A stretch of DNA of 64,000 bases from Lineus longissimus (GCF_910592395.1 NC_088309.1:23314599-23378598); one strand, 5' to 3'. Numbered from the stretch's first letter, positions 53,301-64,000 are shown. Made by a program: numbers and translations. The notes: generated by a model not told the origin, from the sequence alone.

Positions 53301-55585
53301 GTCAGATCTATGCAAAGATTGGTAAGCCACAACAAGAAGAAGAAATAGTTCATCAGCTATTTGTGACTATGAGCGCTGCTATGTGCATTAAGATATCTCC
53401 TCTGTGGGTAAAACCAGTAATTACTGGGTTGGATGTTAATTGCAAGTTGCTGTAATCACTTGCAGGTACCTGTGATGACCTTTACAAACAAGTGATTTTT
53501 CTTGCATGCAATCAGGAATCATGATTGCCAGTAAATGCAAGTGGAATTCCTCGTTTTGGGGGCGCTTTAGATCACCACTTGATCCTCTCCAGTTTAGGCA
53601 CAAGAAATGAATTTTGACAAACTCCTTTATTTTTCATCCAGTTGTGAATCATCTGTATGAAATCCTCAGAACATCAGAGTACGTTTTCCATGGCTTTTAT
53701 CTCGGCGATGAAGAACAGCGGTGGACAGCTGATGACATTATTACCAGAAAGAGGGCGTTTACAGCAGAGTTTGAGAGGGTGGTCGCACAGAAGGAAGCAC
53801 TTGTGTTGAAGTTCTATTTGCCTCAAGAATGGCAGTATGTGCCAGTTGTCAAGAAACACCTCTTTCATTACGTTGACAGTAATGAGACAGAGTAAGTGTT
53901 GTCGTTGTTGCCAGTAGATTTAAAACTGTACATCTACTCATCATAAACACCTCTTTCATTACGTTGACAGTAATGAGACAGAGTAAGTGTTGTAGTTATT
54001 GCCAGTAGATTTAAAACTGTACATCTACTCATCATATGTGCAATGCCTCTGCTTTCTTTCTTAAAGTCATCATTTGTCATGTTTGTACATTATTTGCCTG
54101 TTATGTGAGCTTAAAATGTTCTGTTTTGCATTTCAGGTGGGAGAGGTTCTTCAACTGGAACCCTGTACATCTGTATCAGAATCTTTTCTTTGAGACTGAG
54201 AAGGTAAGAAAGGAATTTGTAAGGCTGAAATCAATGGATGAGTCATCATTTGGTAGAATCTAGCGTAGTCTCAGATAAATCTTAAAAGTGTTCAACTCAT
54301 AAATAATCGAAACATCATGGGTTCAATACTGGACACTGACGCGTCACTTGTAAACTTGGGCAAGTCTCCTGCCTTTAATTGCCATACAAAATACCTCATC
54401 TAAGTAAAATTTTAATTCTCTCTTCTTAGGCTGCATTCCACTTCCAACAAGGTGCCACCCCTGATAACCAGACGCCCTTCTCCGGACCAAACCTTAGAAT
54501 AGCCTTCAACCTTCTCGACCAGAGGATAATGAAAGAAGTGAAGGACTTCAACTGGATAAAAGTCCATCGGTTACTGCTGACAAAAACTCTCATGAATCAG
54601 GTTTGTCGGCATTTTCTTGCAGTCGACTACCGGTATTCTATAAAAGTTTGTTGATAAGACATGCAGTGAGACTATCAGGGCTTAAAATACTATTTCTGAA
54701 TATGTACCAGTCCGTTTTCAATTAGCTCTGGACAAACTGAACTGAATTTCTGTTACACAAAGTTATAACTTGACATTTTCTTTCCTCAGGGTACAACCCA
54801 TATTGCAGAGACGTGGCGAATGCTCCACAGCGTAGCCGCCCAGATGGAATACCTCCAAACACTGAACATCTCCATCCAAGAACTCATCCTGTACTGCATG
54901 GAGGAGAAGGAGAAACTCGATGCCAGCCCCATCAAATTAAACATCCCACATGAAAGGAGGGTTCTACTTGGAGCGCTCAATACAAAGACGTTTGGACTCA
55001 TGATGGAGGCTTATAGGTCAAAGGTCGACAAAGTTCTCAAGACTCAGGCTACTATGGCGCCAAAGCTGTTGCCAGAGATGGTGGATGCAAAGTTCAAACT
55101 ATGCTGTGAAAGGGATGGCGTCACCGATGAATTATTTGTCAAGATAAATGTGAAGGTGAGAATGAATGCTTTTATCTCTGTCACTTTTTGAGAAAATTGA
55201 AAAGTTAAAGTTTGATTCCAGAACAACCCTTTTCCATGTACAGGTCCTTGCTCAAAGCACTTCATCATCCCTGAATCTTCCGGAGAAGCTTCAAACTCAT
55301 AGATTAATGCTGTTGGATTCATGAATTCTCTTCTGATTTCAGAGTGTTCAAACCATGGAACAAGTGCGTCAGATGTTACTCGGACTCCAAGAGACACTGT
55401 CTTATGAAATTCATCTCATAAGTCCCGAGGCCAAAGCAGCTATCAAAAGTATCGAGGCGGAACTGAACAACAGGCCTGTCACTTACGAATGGTCGAGAGT
55501 TGAGCAGCCGGAGTCGTATCACCATGAACCAAAGATAAGGATTTCTGCCACGGAGGACAGGATTGGTGAATGGACACACCAATGA
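47385..55585 (+). CDS. Large conserved protein of unknown function (1243 aa, 22 coding exons)
   Basis: Exons: 47385-47558, 47880-48150, 48313-48491, 48640-48832, 49114-49199, 49350-49513, 49726-49859, 50017-50206, 50597-50813, 50988-51064, 51292-51406, 51502-51594, 51730-51898, 52139-52212, 52425-52665, 52881-52990, 53174-53321, 53642-53891, 54137-54203, 54430-54600, 54790-55155, 55343-55585. All are GT-AG and the total is 3732 nt in phase. The first 58 residues are Ser/Pro/Ala-rich and look disordered; the rest is helical, soluble, with no signal peptide, membrane segment or catalytic motif I recognise. Residues about 107-133 and 730-756 share a module around NPYP.FV...RQ.A...H. I do not recognise the family; CCDC162-type proteins are one guess to test. 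Codon quality, phase and exon count make it a real, constrained gene. A YY1-type site and an X-box-like half site upstream weakly hint at a ciliary or sperm role. Confidence 0.88.
53854..54035 (+). repeat. 91-bp tandem duplication covering an exon end and its donor
   Basis: Units 53854-53944 and 53945-54035 differ at two bases. Each contains the last 38 bases of exon 18 of the 1243-aa gene plus the donor GA|GTAAGT and 53 bp of intron. The first donor (after 53891) gives the conserved reading ETEWERFFNW. Use of the second (after 53982) would read into an in-frame TAA immediately after the first donor. Confidence 0.95.
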
Positions 55586-56033
55586 AATTGGACTGGTTTG
55601 CCCTTGAAAGACTGAAACTTAATGCACACGGCTTTGTGCCTGGGCACCTCATAAGTGGACTCAACTAAGAACACAGCAGCATAGTGCTATTGAACATTTG
55701 ATAAGTAGAATCGCTAGATATCTGTAGATGATCTGGTTACTTGGACCTGTTGTCCTGGATTTTGAGACACATTGTACACATTTAGGTTGTTCATCTGCAG
55801 ATTTTGGTCTGCACAAAGGTCTGTTCTGAATCATTTTTTCGCTTTGTTTCTGACACTTTTAAGAGAATGATATGAGTTGCGTATCTTGTTGATACCATTC
55901 ATCCAAATGTGTATAAAGCAGCATATTTTGATATAAATATACATGTTCCCCAGGCTATTGCTTCAGTTGATTTATTTCATAATATAACTTAAGAGGAATT
56001 TATTTTGTTATAATTTACATGTACTTTAAAAGT

Positions 56034-56039
56034 AATAAA
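56034..56039 (+). terminator. Poly(A) signal of the 1243-aa gene
   Basis: AATAAA about 450 bp after the stop codon at 55585, in AT-rich 3' UTR-like sequence, just before the satellite array begins. Confidence 0.6.
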
Positions 56040-56119
56040 TTGGTTAGTTAAAAGGCAATCTCATTGTTTTGTTTTTCTTTGGTGACTTGAAAGCAAGGAG
56101 ATGATGTTGTCTGCAAGTC

Positions 56120-58745
56120 AGACATCATCTTGGCACTCAAGTTTTGGATCCACTCTGCCGACCAAGACTTGGATACACCAACAGAGGGGAAGTCATGGAT
56201 GGCGTACCTCTGATGGTTCAGAATGGTCGGACATCAAACAATTCAGGAATGTATCTGTCTTGGTGTGAAACTCTGTCCTGCTGTTTATAGGTTCAAATCT
56301 TGGGACATAAACCGAATAACTTAGGCATTAACCAAAACCAGAATTTGCCTTGTCAGACCTTTGCATGAGAAGTATCTGTCCTGCTCCTGTAGGATCTTGG
56401 AATGAGAAACACACTCAATAGAACATGTCCTGCTTTTGTAGAAACAAACCTGTGTCAGTGTGATAGTATCAAAGCACAAGACACATTATAGAATCTCTTC
56501 TGCTTTTCGTGTGACCTTGGCTTGAGACGGGAATAATCCTTCATGCCAGAATCTGGGCATGCAGCACAAACCACATCTCTCATTCTCAGCAGGTAGGACC
56601 TTGGCACAATATAGATCATCAGAAGCTGCCCTCCTCTTGTAGGACCTTTGCAGGAGTTTGACAGAACCTGTCCTTCACCAGAACCTGTTCTTCACCAGGG
56701 CTCGCTAACAGAATCGGCCGGCCTCTTTGAGGTCCATGGCAGGAGCCACAGACAGAATCTGTCCCATCTAGGATATTGGCTAGGGGCACCCACAGAATAT
56801 GTCCTTATGCTCAGATAGGACCTTGGCGCAAGTCGGATTATCAGAAGCTGCCCTCCTCTTAGACCTTGGCAGGAGTTGGACAGAACCTGTCATCCACAAG
56901 TAGGACTTCACCAGCCAGGGCTCGCTGACAGAATCGGTCAGCCTCTTTGAGCACCTTGGCAGGAGCCACAGATAGAATCAGTCCCATCTAGGATCTTCTA
57001 GTACTTTGGCCTGGGGCACCAACAGAATACGTCCTTATGCTCAGATAGGACCTTGGCGCAAGTCAGATCATCAGAAGCTGCCCTCCTCTTGTAGGACATT
57101 GGCAGTAGTTGGACAGAACCTGCAGTCCTTTACTTGTAGGACTTCACCAGGGCTCGCTAACAGAATCGGTCAGCCTCTTTGAGCACCTTGCCAGGAGCCA
57201 CAGACAGAATCTGTCCCATCTAGGGTCTTCTAGGACTTTGGCTGGGGGCAACAACAGAATACGTCCTTATGCTCAGATAGACCCTTGGCACAAGTCAGAT
57301 CATCAGAAGCTTCCCTGCTCCTGTAGGATCTTTGCAGGAGTTGACAGAACTTGACCTCCACTTGTAGGACTTCACCAGGGCTCGCTAACAGAATCGGTTG
57401 GCCTCTGAGGACCTTGCCAGGAGCCACAGACAGACTCTGTCCCTGTAGGATCTTCTAGGATCTTGGCTAGGGGCACCGACAGAATACGTCCTTATGCTCA
57501 GATAGACCCTTGACACAAGTCAGATCATCAGAAGCTGCCCTGCTCTTGTAGGACCTTGACAGGCGTCGGACAGAACCTGTCACCCACTTGTAGGACTTCA
57601 CCAGGGCTCGCCAACAGAATCGGTCGGCCTCTTTGAGGACCTTGCCAGGAGCCACAGACAGGATCTGTCCCATCTAGGATCTTCTAGGATCTTGGCTAGG
57701 GGCACCGACAGAATACGTCCTTATGCTCAGATAGACCCTTGACACAAGTCAGATCATCAAAAGCTGCCCTGCTCTTGTAGGACCTTGACAGGCGTCGGAC
57801 AGAACCTGTCATCCACTTGTAGGACTTCACCAGGGCTCGCTAACAGAATCGGTCGGCCTCTTTGAGGACCTTGGCAGGAGCCACACACAGAATCTGTCCC
57901 ATGTTGGATCTAGGATCTTGGCTAGGTGCACCCACAGAATACGTCCTTATGCTCAGATAGGCCCTTGGCACAAGTCACAAGTCAGAAGCTGTCCTGCTCT
58001 TTCAGGACCTTTGCAGGAGTTCGACAGAACCTGTCCTCCACTTGTAGGACTTCACCAGGGCTCGCCAACAGAATCGGTCGGCCTGTTTGAGGACCTTGGC
58101 AGGAGCCACACACAGAATTTTTCCCAGCTGGGATCTTCTAGGACTTTGGCTAGGGGCACCAACAGAGTACCTCCTTATGCTCAGATAGGACCTTGTCGCA
58201 AGTCAGATCATCAGAAGCTGCCCTGCTCTTGTAGGACCTTGACAGGAGTCGGACAGAACCTGTCATCCACTTGTAGGACTTCACCAGGGCTCACCAACAG
58301 AAGCGGTCGGCCTCTTTGAGGACCTTGGCGGAAGCCACACACATAATCTGTCCCATCTAGGATCTTGGCTAGGGGCACCAACAGAATACCTCCTTATGCT
58401 CAGATAGGCCCTTGGCACAAGTCACAAGTCAGAAGCTGCCCTGTTCTTTCAGGACCTTTGCAGGAGTTCGACAGAACCTGTCCTCCACTTGTAGGACTTC
58501 ACTAGGGTTTGCCAACAGAATCGGTCGGCCACTTTGAGGACCTTGGCAGGAGCCACACACAGAATCTGTCCCAGCTGGGATCTTCTAGGACTTTGGCACG
58601 TCCTTATGCTCAGTAGGACCTTGGCACAAGTCAGATCATCAGAAGCTGCCTTGCTCTTGTAGGACCTTAGCACGAGTTGACAGAACCTGACCTCCACTTG
58701 TAGGAGTTTGGTAGAGGTCACAAATAGAATCTGTCAGCCTCTTTG
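56120..58745. repeat. Higher-order tandem repeat, about 228-bp unit, nine copies
   Basis: The landmark TTCACCAGGGCTCGC recurs at 56691, 56907 (variant), 57143, 57371, 57597, 57826, 58051, 58280 and 58498, i.e. spacings of 216-236 bp. Each unit is itself about five diverged monomers of 40-50 bp built on the pattern TAGGACCTTGGCAGGAGCCA...CAGAATCTGTCC. More diverged monomers reach left to about 56120. Because 228 is three times 76, long chance open frames run through the array on both strands; I do not call them genes. The G+C content is clearly higher than the flanks. Confidence 0.93.
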
Positions 58746-60867
58746 AAGTCGTGTAAGAAAAATCATTATCTCTCTGGCTTTTTGCAACAGACACAGAAAG
58801 TAACTGTCCTGACCATGCCGCAGCTGTGGAAACGGGACGAGAGAGTCATTTTGGCTGTTGGAGAATAGAAGGGACATTGATCCCAATCGGCCTTGAAGTG
58901 ATTCATTCTTGCCAGAAGAGCCATACAGAATCTATCCTCATCCTGAAGGCCACAGTGACAGATCTTGAGGCCGGTGATCAAGGGAGGGGTCTTGCCCGTG
59001 TATATTCTTTCAGAATTGATGGAATTCTATTTTCCTTGAGGAGAACACATGTCACCTCTGACTTCTAAGAAATAAACACAGAACTCTATAAATTACAAAT
59101 GCATGGTGATTTATCACATATATTTCATAGAGCTTGCAGATAAATTGCACATTAAATGCTAAGCAGTGACATATTAATAATCTACAATGATCACAGTCTA
59201 AAATCTGGAACCTGGTGTTAATAAAGAAGCACCCCTCACAAAAAGTTAAGTAAATCTTACATCGCACCCTTGCACATATCAGACAGGCCTCCCAAGTCCC
59301 TGGGCTAAGTTCCCAGTCTTTGATGATGTGTATAACGGATAGGTGTATTACGGGCAAAAGATGCCTGGTCCAGTTGATTCTGATGCAAGATTAACTATAT
59401 AAATTGGTTTCTTTTAGATATACAATTTCATCACATGATCCACCACAAAACAAACACACAAGACAATTACTTCTGTAGTACTGGATATCATTACAAACAG
59501 TACAGCTTTTACATGTTACTTATACATGGTTGATTCAAGACCTCAGATATTATACATGTTGTCAGCAACAATTCGTGTAACAATATGGACAATCAAAATT
59601 CACAAGCATAGCCATGTTTTTTCTACACTTTATGTGAGAATGTACATTCGTCAACAGCAAATCTTATACAGGGAAGTCTGATCACACCTGCATGCAGTGA
59701 ATCATCTGAAATTATGTATTATTGCTAAGTCATGGATATTGCAACGTTTGAACCTGAAAAGTTTAACTGGTCATTTATTTCACAATGCATAAACACTATA
59801 CATGGAGTCTATATTAATTCTTGATGTTAGCTTATAAGCACTATAATCTCTGGGGCAATTATAGTGGTACATGTACGACATCAACATGTAAATTTTGATA
59901 ATTTTCTGTAGAAGTTCTGTTGTAAGAACCATGTATTATTATGACAAGCATTATGCACGAATATAAAATGTTTCTCTAAACCACAAAATGGAATGGTATA
60001 TGTAAGATGAAAGAAATAGGTAGTAGGTCAGTCACTATTTAACAAAAGCTGTGCTCTACTCATTGCAACCTCAAACTGCTTGTAAACTAGCATGTCCATA
60101 GGCTCAAGTGACAGAATAAGAACAATATTTAGTAAATACACTGAACACCCCTTTGTAGCATAACTGACCAAAAATGTAATATGACATTAGATTTATGATA
60201 ATTAAATAAACTCATTCAGAAGCTAAATACATACTTCTAAAATGTACACTCTGGGTAACATTAACTGTATTGCACATTTCTGGCAACCAAAACAATTGTT
60301 GAGTCTACCATGATTGTACATTCCATAAACCTATACATATGAGGGAAAAAAATATACGGTAAAGACACTGTATTCACTGATATCCGAATGATCCTTCAAA
60401 GCACCCAACATGCAAGCGATTTATATTGCTGCTATGTGCAACAAAAGGATTTCTCGTCTGCAGGTAAAATTGGTCATCACTGGGTATGATATTCATGGCA
60501 GGTCATTGCAATCATCGACTAAGCATTCATGATACTGACAAGATAAGACTTTTCGAAGCTGGCCTGGAGTCAAAAAAGTAGGTCAAACTGTAGCAATTTT
60601 TTGTGTGTCAAGCCACGTTGCCATTAGACATCTACACTCCAAGTTTCAACACTGGGTTTCAATTTTCTCGACTCGATGGTGAGCCAACGTGCCACCATTG
60701 ATGGACGAAAGCAAACACAAGCGCCGCCACCCTGTATGCAGGACATAACGAGATGACATAAGGTCACCCATATGTGAGCTAAAAATATTCACAATTTGAA
60801 TACACATCTAAGGCAAAACATGTGGAATGCTATAAATTACATGCATGTACATGCAGAATCTCATGCT
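58746..60867. other. AT-rich intergenic sequence left of the PhnD-like gene
   Basis: No gene seen. It should contain the 3' UTR of the minus-strand PhnD-like gene. TTTATT at 59773-59778 (AATAAA on the minus strand) is one possible end, about 1.1 kb after the stop. Faint monomer-like remnants of the satellite extend to about 58.99 kb. Confidence 0.5.
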
Positions 60868-62914
60868 TCAGTAGTAGACCGCACCAAGACTTAAATTCTT
60901 TGTGTTGTCCTTGAGAGCAACCTCATGGTCATAGAGGGAACTACTAACAGGTATGAAGCCAACCACCCCAAAGTTGTCTAACTTCTTTTTCCAATGATTG
61001 TCCTTGTTCATGTTGAGAAGGTGTTGTTCTATTGACTTTTTCATTTCGTCTGAAAATACCAGAAACATTTTATATCACGGCGCAGAAAGATCTAATAAAG
61101 AGAAAATGCCACCAGCAACATTATTAAAAGTTTTTGTTCTGTGGAAATACGTATATTTCCCATAAAAAATACAAACTATTTTCCCATCTATTTATGCTAC
61201 TCCAACTCTTGTTCTGTTATGTTAAGTCATCAGAATGCGGCTTGACCACAGGTCTTTCTGATGAGGCTTTCAACTTGAAGTCAAGAAAAACCTTGTTGAT
61301 ATGCTGTGATCTTGCATCACCACTTACCAGGTATCCTGCTGTTAATCACGATTGGGTGAATTGGAAGAGGGCCCCAGCTAGTAAGGGTGTGGATCTTCTT
61401 GGAATACTCAGGGTGCACAGCACGGAATGTGTTCAAAGCCACAGATGAAACAGCAGCGGCATCTACTCGATGATCATAAACCATCTTGATCGCCTTCAGG
61501 TGGCCTCCTGAAAGGGAAAAGTTAATTATGGTACCTTAGGTCTGATTTAAAAATTGGTCTTGACTGGGCAATATCAGATTATTCTTTTGCTGAGAGGTTG
61601 TGGCCAGACAGTGATTCACTCTCCTCACATGAGTTGATCACCAGTAAACACTTCACAGCCATAATGAACTTGGTTATTGTCAGTACCAGATTGACAATTA
61701 TGGCACTGTATGCTTATACTTATACAAGTAGTCAACAGTAACAGATAATACTGTCCTACTCAAGTGCCTCACTAGATAACAAACACGACTCTTCAATAAC
61801 TACTGATAATGTCCACCAACCCTGGTCAAGATTGGACTTGTGCAACCAAAGGCACTTAATTTTTTCTGAAATGAATCTACACAATCCAGTTCATTGCACT
61901 TACCAGCTCGTATAGTATTTCCAAAGAAGTTAGCATTGGTTCCAATTGACCGCAAGTAGCTCAGGGTACTGAGGTTGCCACTGACAGAATTGTCATCAGT
62001 GTATGCCCAGCGACAACCCTTCAAATCATGGAAAGTGTCATATTTATCCCTGGAAGAAAGGGCCAAAAGAGAATGAGCTGATGACACTGCTTTATCATAG
62101 TCAATGGAATCTAATACATCACAGCATTTAGAACAAATAAAGTCGCATTGCAAAGCCTAATGGGGAACTGAGACTGATTGGTGAGAAATATGTGATGAAG
62201 AATTTCATACTAACTTACTCTTGATCCGAATGAATTATCACATCAGAATAGTACACAGCTTGATTTGAAATATTCTTGTCATGAACATGAACAGCACCAA
62301 CAGGCAAATGCACCACATGGGGATTCTTCTCATGAGAAAGCCGTAGAAAAGATGAGCTGTTGATGAACCCTGAAAAATTTGAGTGTTTTTTCAATCATCA
62401 CATTAATCATTCAAAGGTCCACAGCACATCGTCATGTATGCAAAATCATGTGGCAAAGATCCCCAAGAATCATGATGATCATACTACATCCCCACCAATA
62501 TGCCCCCAAGCCAAGTGGGGGTGAGGGGTTTTATTAACAACATATCTCTCTCTGGGTCCATTGGGCCGTGATCTCCAGATATTTGTCTGTTTTTCAGCAC
62601 TTAAGTTTCCTGGTACAGTCATTGTTATCAACTGTAATCCGTAATATTGCTCCTGAAGATTTAGCTCTGCCACCACTCAGAAATACATGTGAAATACAAA
62701 TATGTGCATACTGCTTACCAACATCAGCTTCATCCGAGGTAAAGGGATCCGGCCTTCCTTCTGGTGGTCCTTCCCATCTTGATTCATAAATAAGGTATGA
62801 CTCGACTGAAAGCTTCTTTTCCAGATATTCCATGATGGTCTGGAAGAATTCTACACGTTCGCATGGTGACAAGTAGGTGATGAACCGTAGCTTTCTTTGC
62901 CCCTGGCTGGTCAT
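60868..62914 (-). CDS. PhnD-like phosphonate/phosphate-binding family protein (284 aa)
   Basis: Homologue of bacterial periplasmic substrate-binding proteins of phosphonate ABC transporters, here in an animal gene with four introns. Exons on the minus strand: 62914-62719, 62369-62219, 62049-61904, 61507-61328, 61049-60868; 855 nt, 284 aa, all GT-AG and in phase. Family landmarks in order: LRFITYLSPCERVEFFQTI near the start, DEADVGF (the bacterial D-[IV]-GF position), QAVYYSDVIIHSDQ, DLKGCRWAYTDDNSVSGNL, FFGNTIRAGGHLKAI, VDAAAVSSVAL, LTSWGPLPIHPIVI. The bacterial signal peptide is absent and no membrane anchor is visible, so a cytosolic soluble binding protein is likely. The chosen ATG (MTSQGQRK) lies six residues before the conserved core. 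An acceptor-like TTCAG just upstream means a leader exon could exist. The ligand is not predictable from what I see. Confidence 0.88.
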
Positions 62915-63641
62915 GGTTTGTGAGTAGAAATCGGCCCACTGATTTACTGAAGTAAGGAATGGAAGAAATATCACATATGACATTGACATTGTCAGTAATC
63001 ATACTGTAATGTCACACCTTAACTTACTTACTTAGCCATCATCAACAAGAAGAGGAACATAAGTAGTGTGGTATTCGCCTCCCCCCTCCCCCAACTGAGT
63101 CGTAGGCATGATGAAAGAAACACTTGAAGGCCTAACTGCAGAATAGCCGGGACAGTAGTAGCTCTGTACATTATGTACACTCTGTCCCTCTGTACATTAT
63201 GTACACATTCCTATCATTTAGCACAGAGTGTCCCGGCTATTCTGCAGTTGCTCCCACTTGAACAATTGGCTGAATGAGATGAGATGTTCTCTCCGAAATC
63301 GACCAAAGTTTGTGAGGGACTGAGTTTCGTCCGAAAATAGATAAATGTCCCCGTTATACACACAATGGCTATGCACTGGCACTCCAACGGTACATTGTCG
63401 GACGTCAGTTCGCCGAGAAAATCAACATAGCATTAGTTTTTAGTGAAGTTCAACTGTTTTCCCAGATGAATCACAGTAAGATTACAATTAACTCACGTTA
63501 ACTTAAAGTTTACGGGGAAGCAGAGGTTTTCAGTTGTTTGGGGCGCAATCACCTAGCGAGCAATTAGTACACTAACATTTCTGTGTCGTTGCCAAAGGCA
63601 CTTTACACGAGCGTTGATTGGCTCAAGTAGAAACCCTAAAC
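62915..63641. promoter_or_regulatory. Divergent promoter region PhnD-like / right-edge gene
   Basis: About 730 bp between two outward-pointing starts. It contains the hairpin element at 63134-63249. The 63540-63640 part, just before the plus-strand ATG, is the likely plus-strand transcript start. No TATA box is obvious there. Confidence 0.5.
63134..63249. mobile_element. Foldback MITE-like hairpin, 116 bp
   Basis: 20-bp perfect inverted ends, AACTGCAGAATAGCCGGGAC (63134-63153) and its reverse complement (63230-63249). Between them CTCTGTACATTATGTACAC occurs twice, each itself nearly palindromic (TGTACATTATGTACA). The whole segment can fold into one long hairpin. The structure suits a short non-autonomous element; a regulatory hairpin RNA is the alternative. 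Confidence 0.8.
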
Positions 63642-63982
63642 ATGATGGCTGCGCCCATGCGAAAGCATGTTTTTGCAAATTTCCTTAAAAATATTTCAAA
63701 TTATTGCCCCCAGACTCATATAACCCATTCACCGTTCAGGTATTTGAGAGGAGGAAGAGCAATAAGAGTACAGCCTGCAAATGAAGAAAAAGATTCTAAA
63801 AGAAAAGCATCCAGGAAGTTAAAATTTCCTGTTGGTGTAAACCCCAGTGAAAAAATGCCCAAGTTGATTCGACCCATTCCCGAGGCGGGTGTTGCAAAAA
63901 CTGTTGAATTTAAAGGGCGAGAAGCCAAGCAGTATCACAATGTTCCTTATATAGAATTGGAGGAATCCGACAAGCGATTTGG
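63642..63982 (+). CDS. First exon of an unrecognised, probably mitochondrial protein (partial)
   Basis: Starts at tandem ATGs (MMAAPMRKHVF) and reads 113 codons plus two bases to a good donor, GG|GTGAGT, at 63982. The first 50 or so residues lack acidic residues, are Arg/Lys-rich and could form an amphipathic helix, the look of a mitochondrial targeting sequence. A Lys-rich segment follows (SKRKASRKLKFP), then a more ordered part ending EESDKRFG. A mitochondrial ribosome or RNA-modification factor (for example an MRM3-type rRNA methyltransferase, which has a similar basic leader) is possible, but I cannot recognise it. The rest lies beyond the window. Confidence 0.7.
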
Positions 63983-64000
63983 GTGAGTACCGCACACACT

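Noticed and set aside
57109-58721. Several 65-133-residue open frames on both strands in the satellite array
   Set aside because: They exist on both strands because the unit length is a multiple of three; the peptides differ between strands, lack splice or start context and are explained by the repeat.
56120-58745. CRISPR-like array of repeats and spacers
   Set aside because: Units are contiguous and diverge along their whole length; there are no unique spacers, and the genome is eukaryotic.
60868-62914. Bacterial contamination as the source of the PhnD-like gene
   Set aside because: Four in-phase GT-AG introns, animal-like AT-rich flanks and a divergent intron-bearing neighbour argue for a resident nuclear gene.

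Overview
The window is animal nuclear DNA, AT-rich, with intron-rich genes whose exons end in GT/AG splice sites. It holds unit-like satellite DNA, a DNA transposon and many long poly-G runs. Protein sequences resemble vertebrate orthologues closely, but introns and intergenic gaps are much shorter than in vertebrates. A bilaterian marine invertebrate (lophotrochozoan, echinoderm, hemichordate or cephalochordate) fits; I cannot name the species.

Six genes strictly alternate in strand and form three head-to-head pairs. Pair 1: casein kinase 1 gamma (minus, 27229 to 90, 11 coding positions, 455 aa) and CEP120 (plus, 28165 to 38587, 17 exons, 993 aa). They share a short promoter region carrying CRE-, ETS- and YY1-like motifs. 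Pair 2: a STARD4/5-type START-domain lipid carrier (minus, 45761 to 41318, 6 exons, 229 aa) and a 1243-aa conserved protein I do not recognise (plus, 47385 to 55585, 22 coding exons). Pair 3: a cytosolic-looking homologue of bacterial phosphonate/phosphate-binding proteins (PhnD family; minus, 62914 to 60868, 5 exons, 284 aa) and the first exon of an unrecognised, probably mitochondrial protein (plus, from 63642). I reconstructed every exon by hand, and for each complete gene the reading phases close.

Repeats: a nearly intact 3.2-kb pogo/Tigger-type transposon sits in CEP120 intron 4 (29633 to 32829) with TA target duplication. A higher-order tandem repeat of about 228 bp in about nine copies lies at 56.6 to 58.75 kb. 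A foldback MITE-like hairpin lies at 63134 to 63249. A recent 91-bp tandem duplication copies a splice donor in the 1243-aa gene.

The most interesting items are: two tandem 107-nt alternative exons at the CK1 gamma C-terminus that appear mutually exclusive; the intron-bearing PhnD-like animal gene; the unrecognised 1243-aa protein with an internal duplicated NPYP-centred module; and poly-G runs that all lie on one strand, inside introns of minus-strand genes. CEP120 works in centriole elongation, CK1 gamma is a membrane-anchored Wnt-pathway kinase, and STARD5-like proteins carry sterols or bile acids. Nothing suggests these genes form one pathway.
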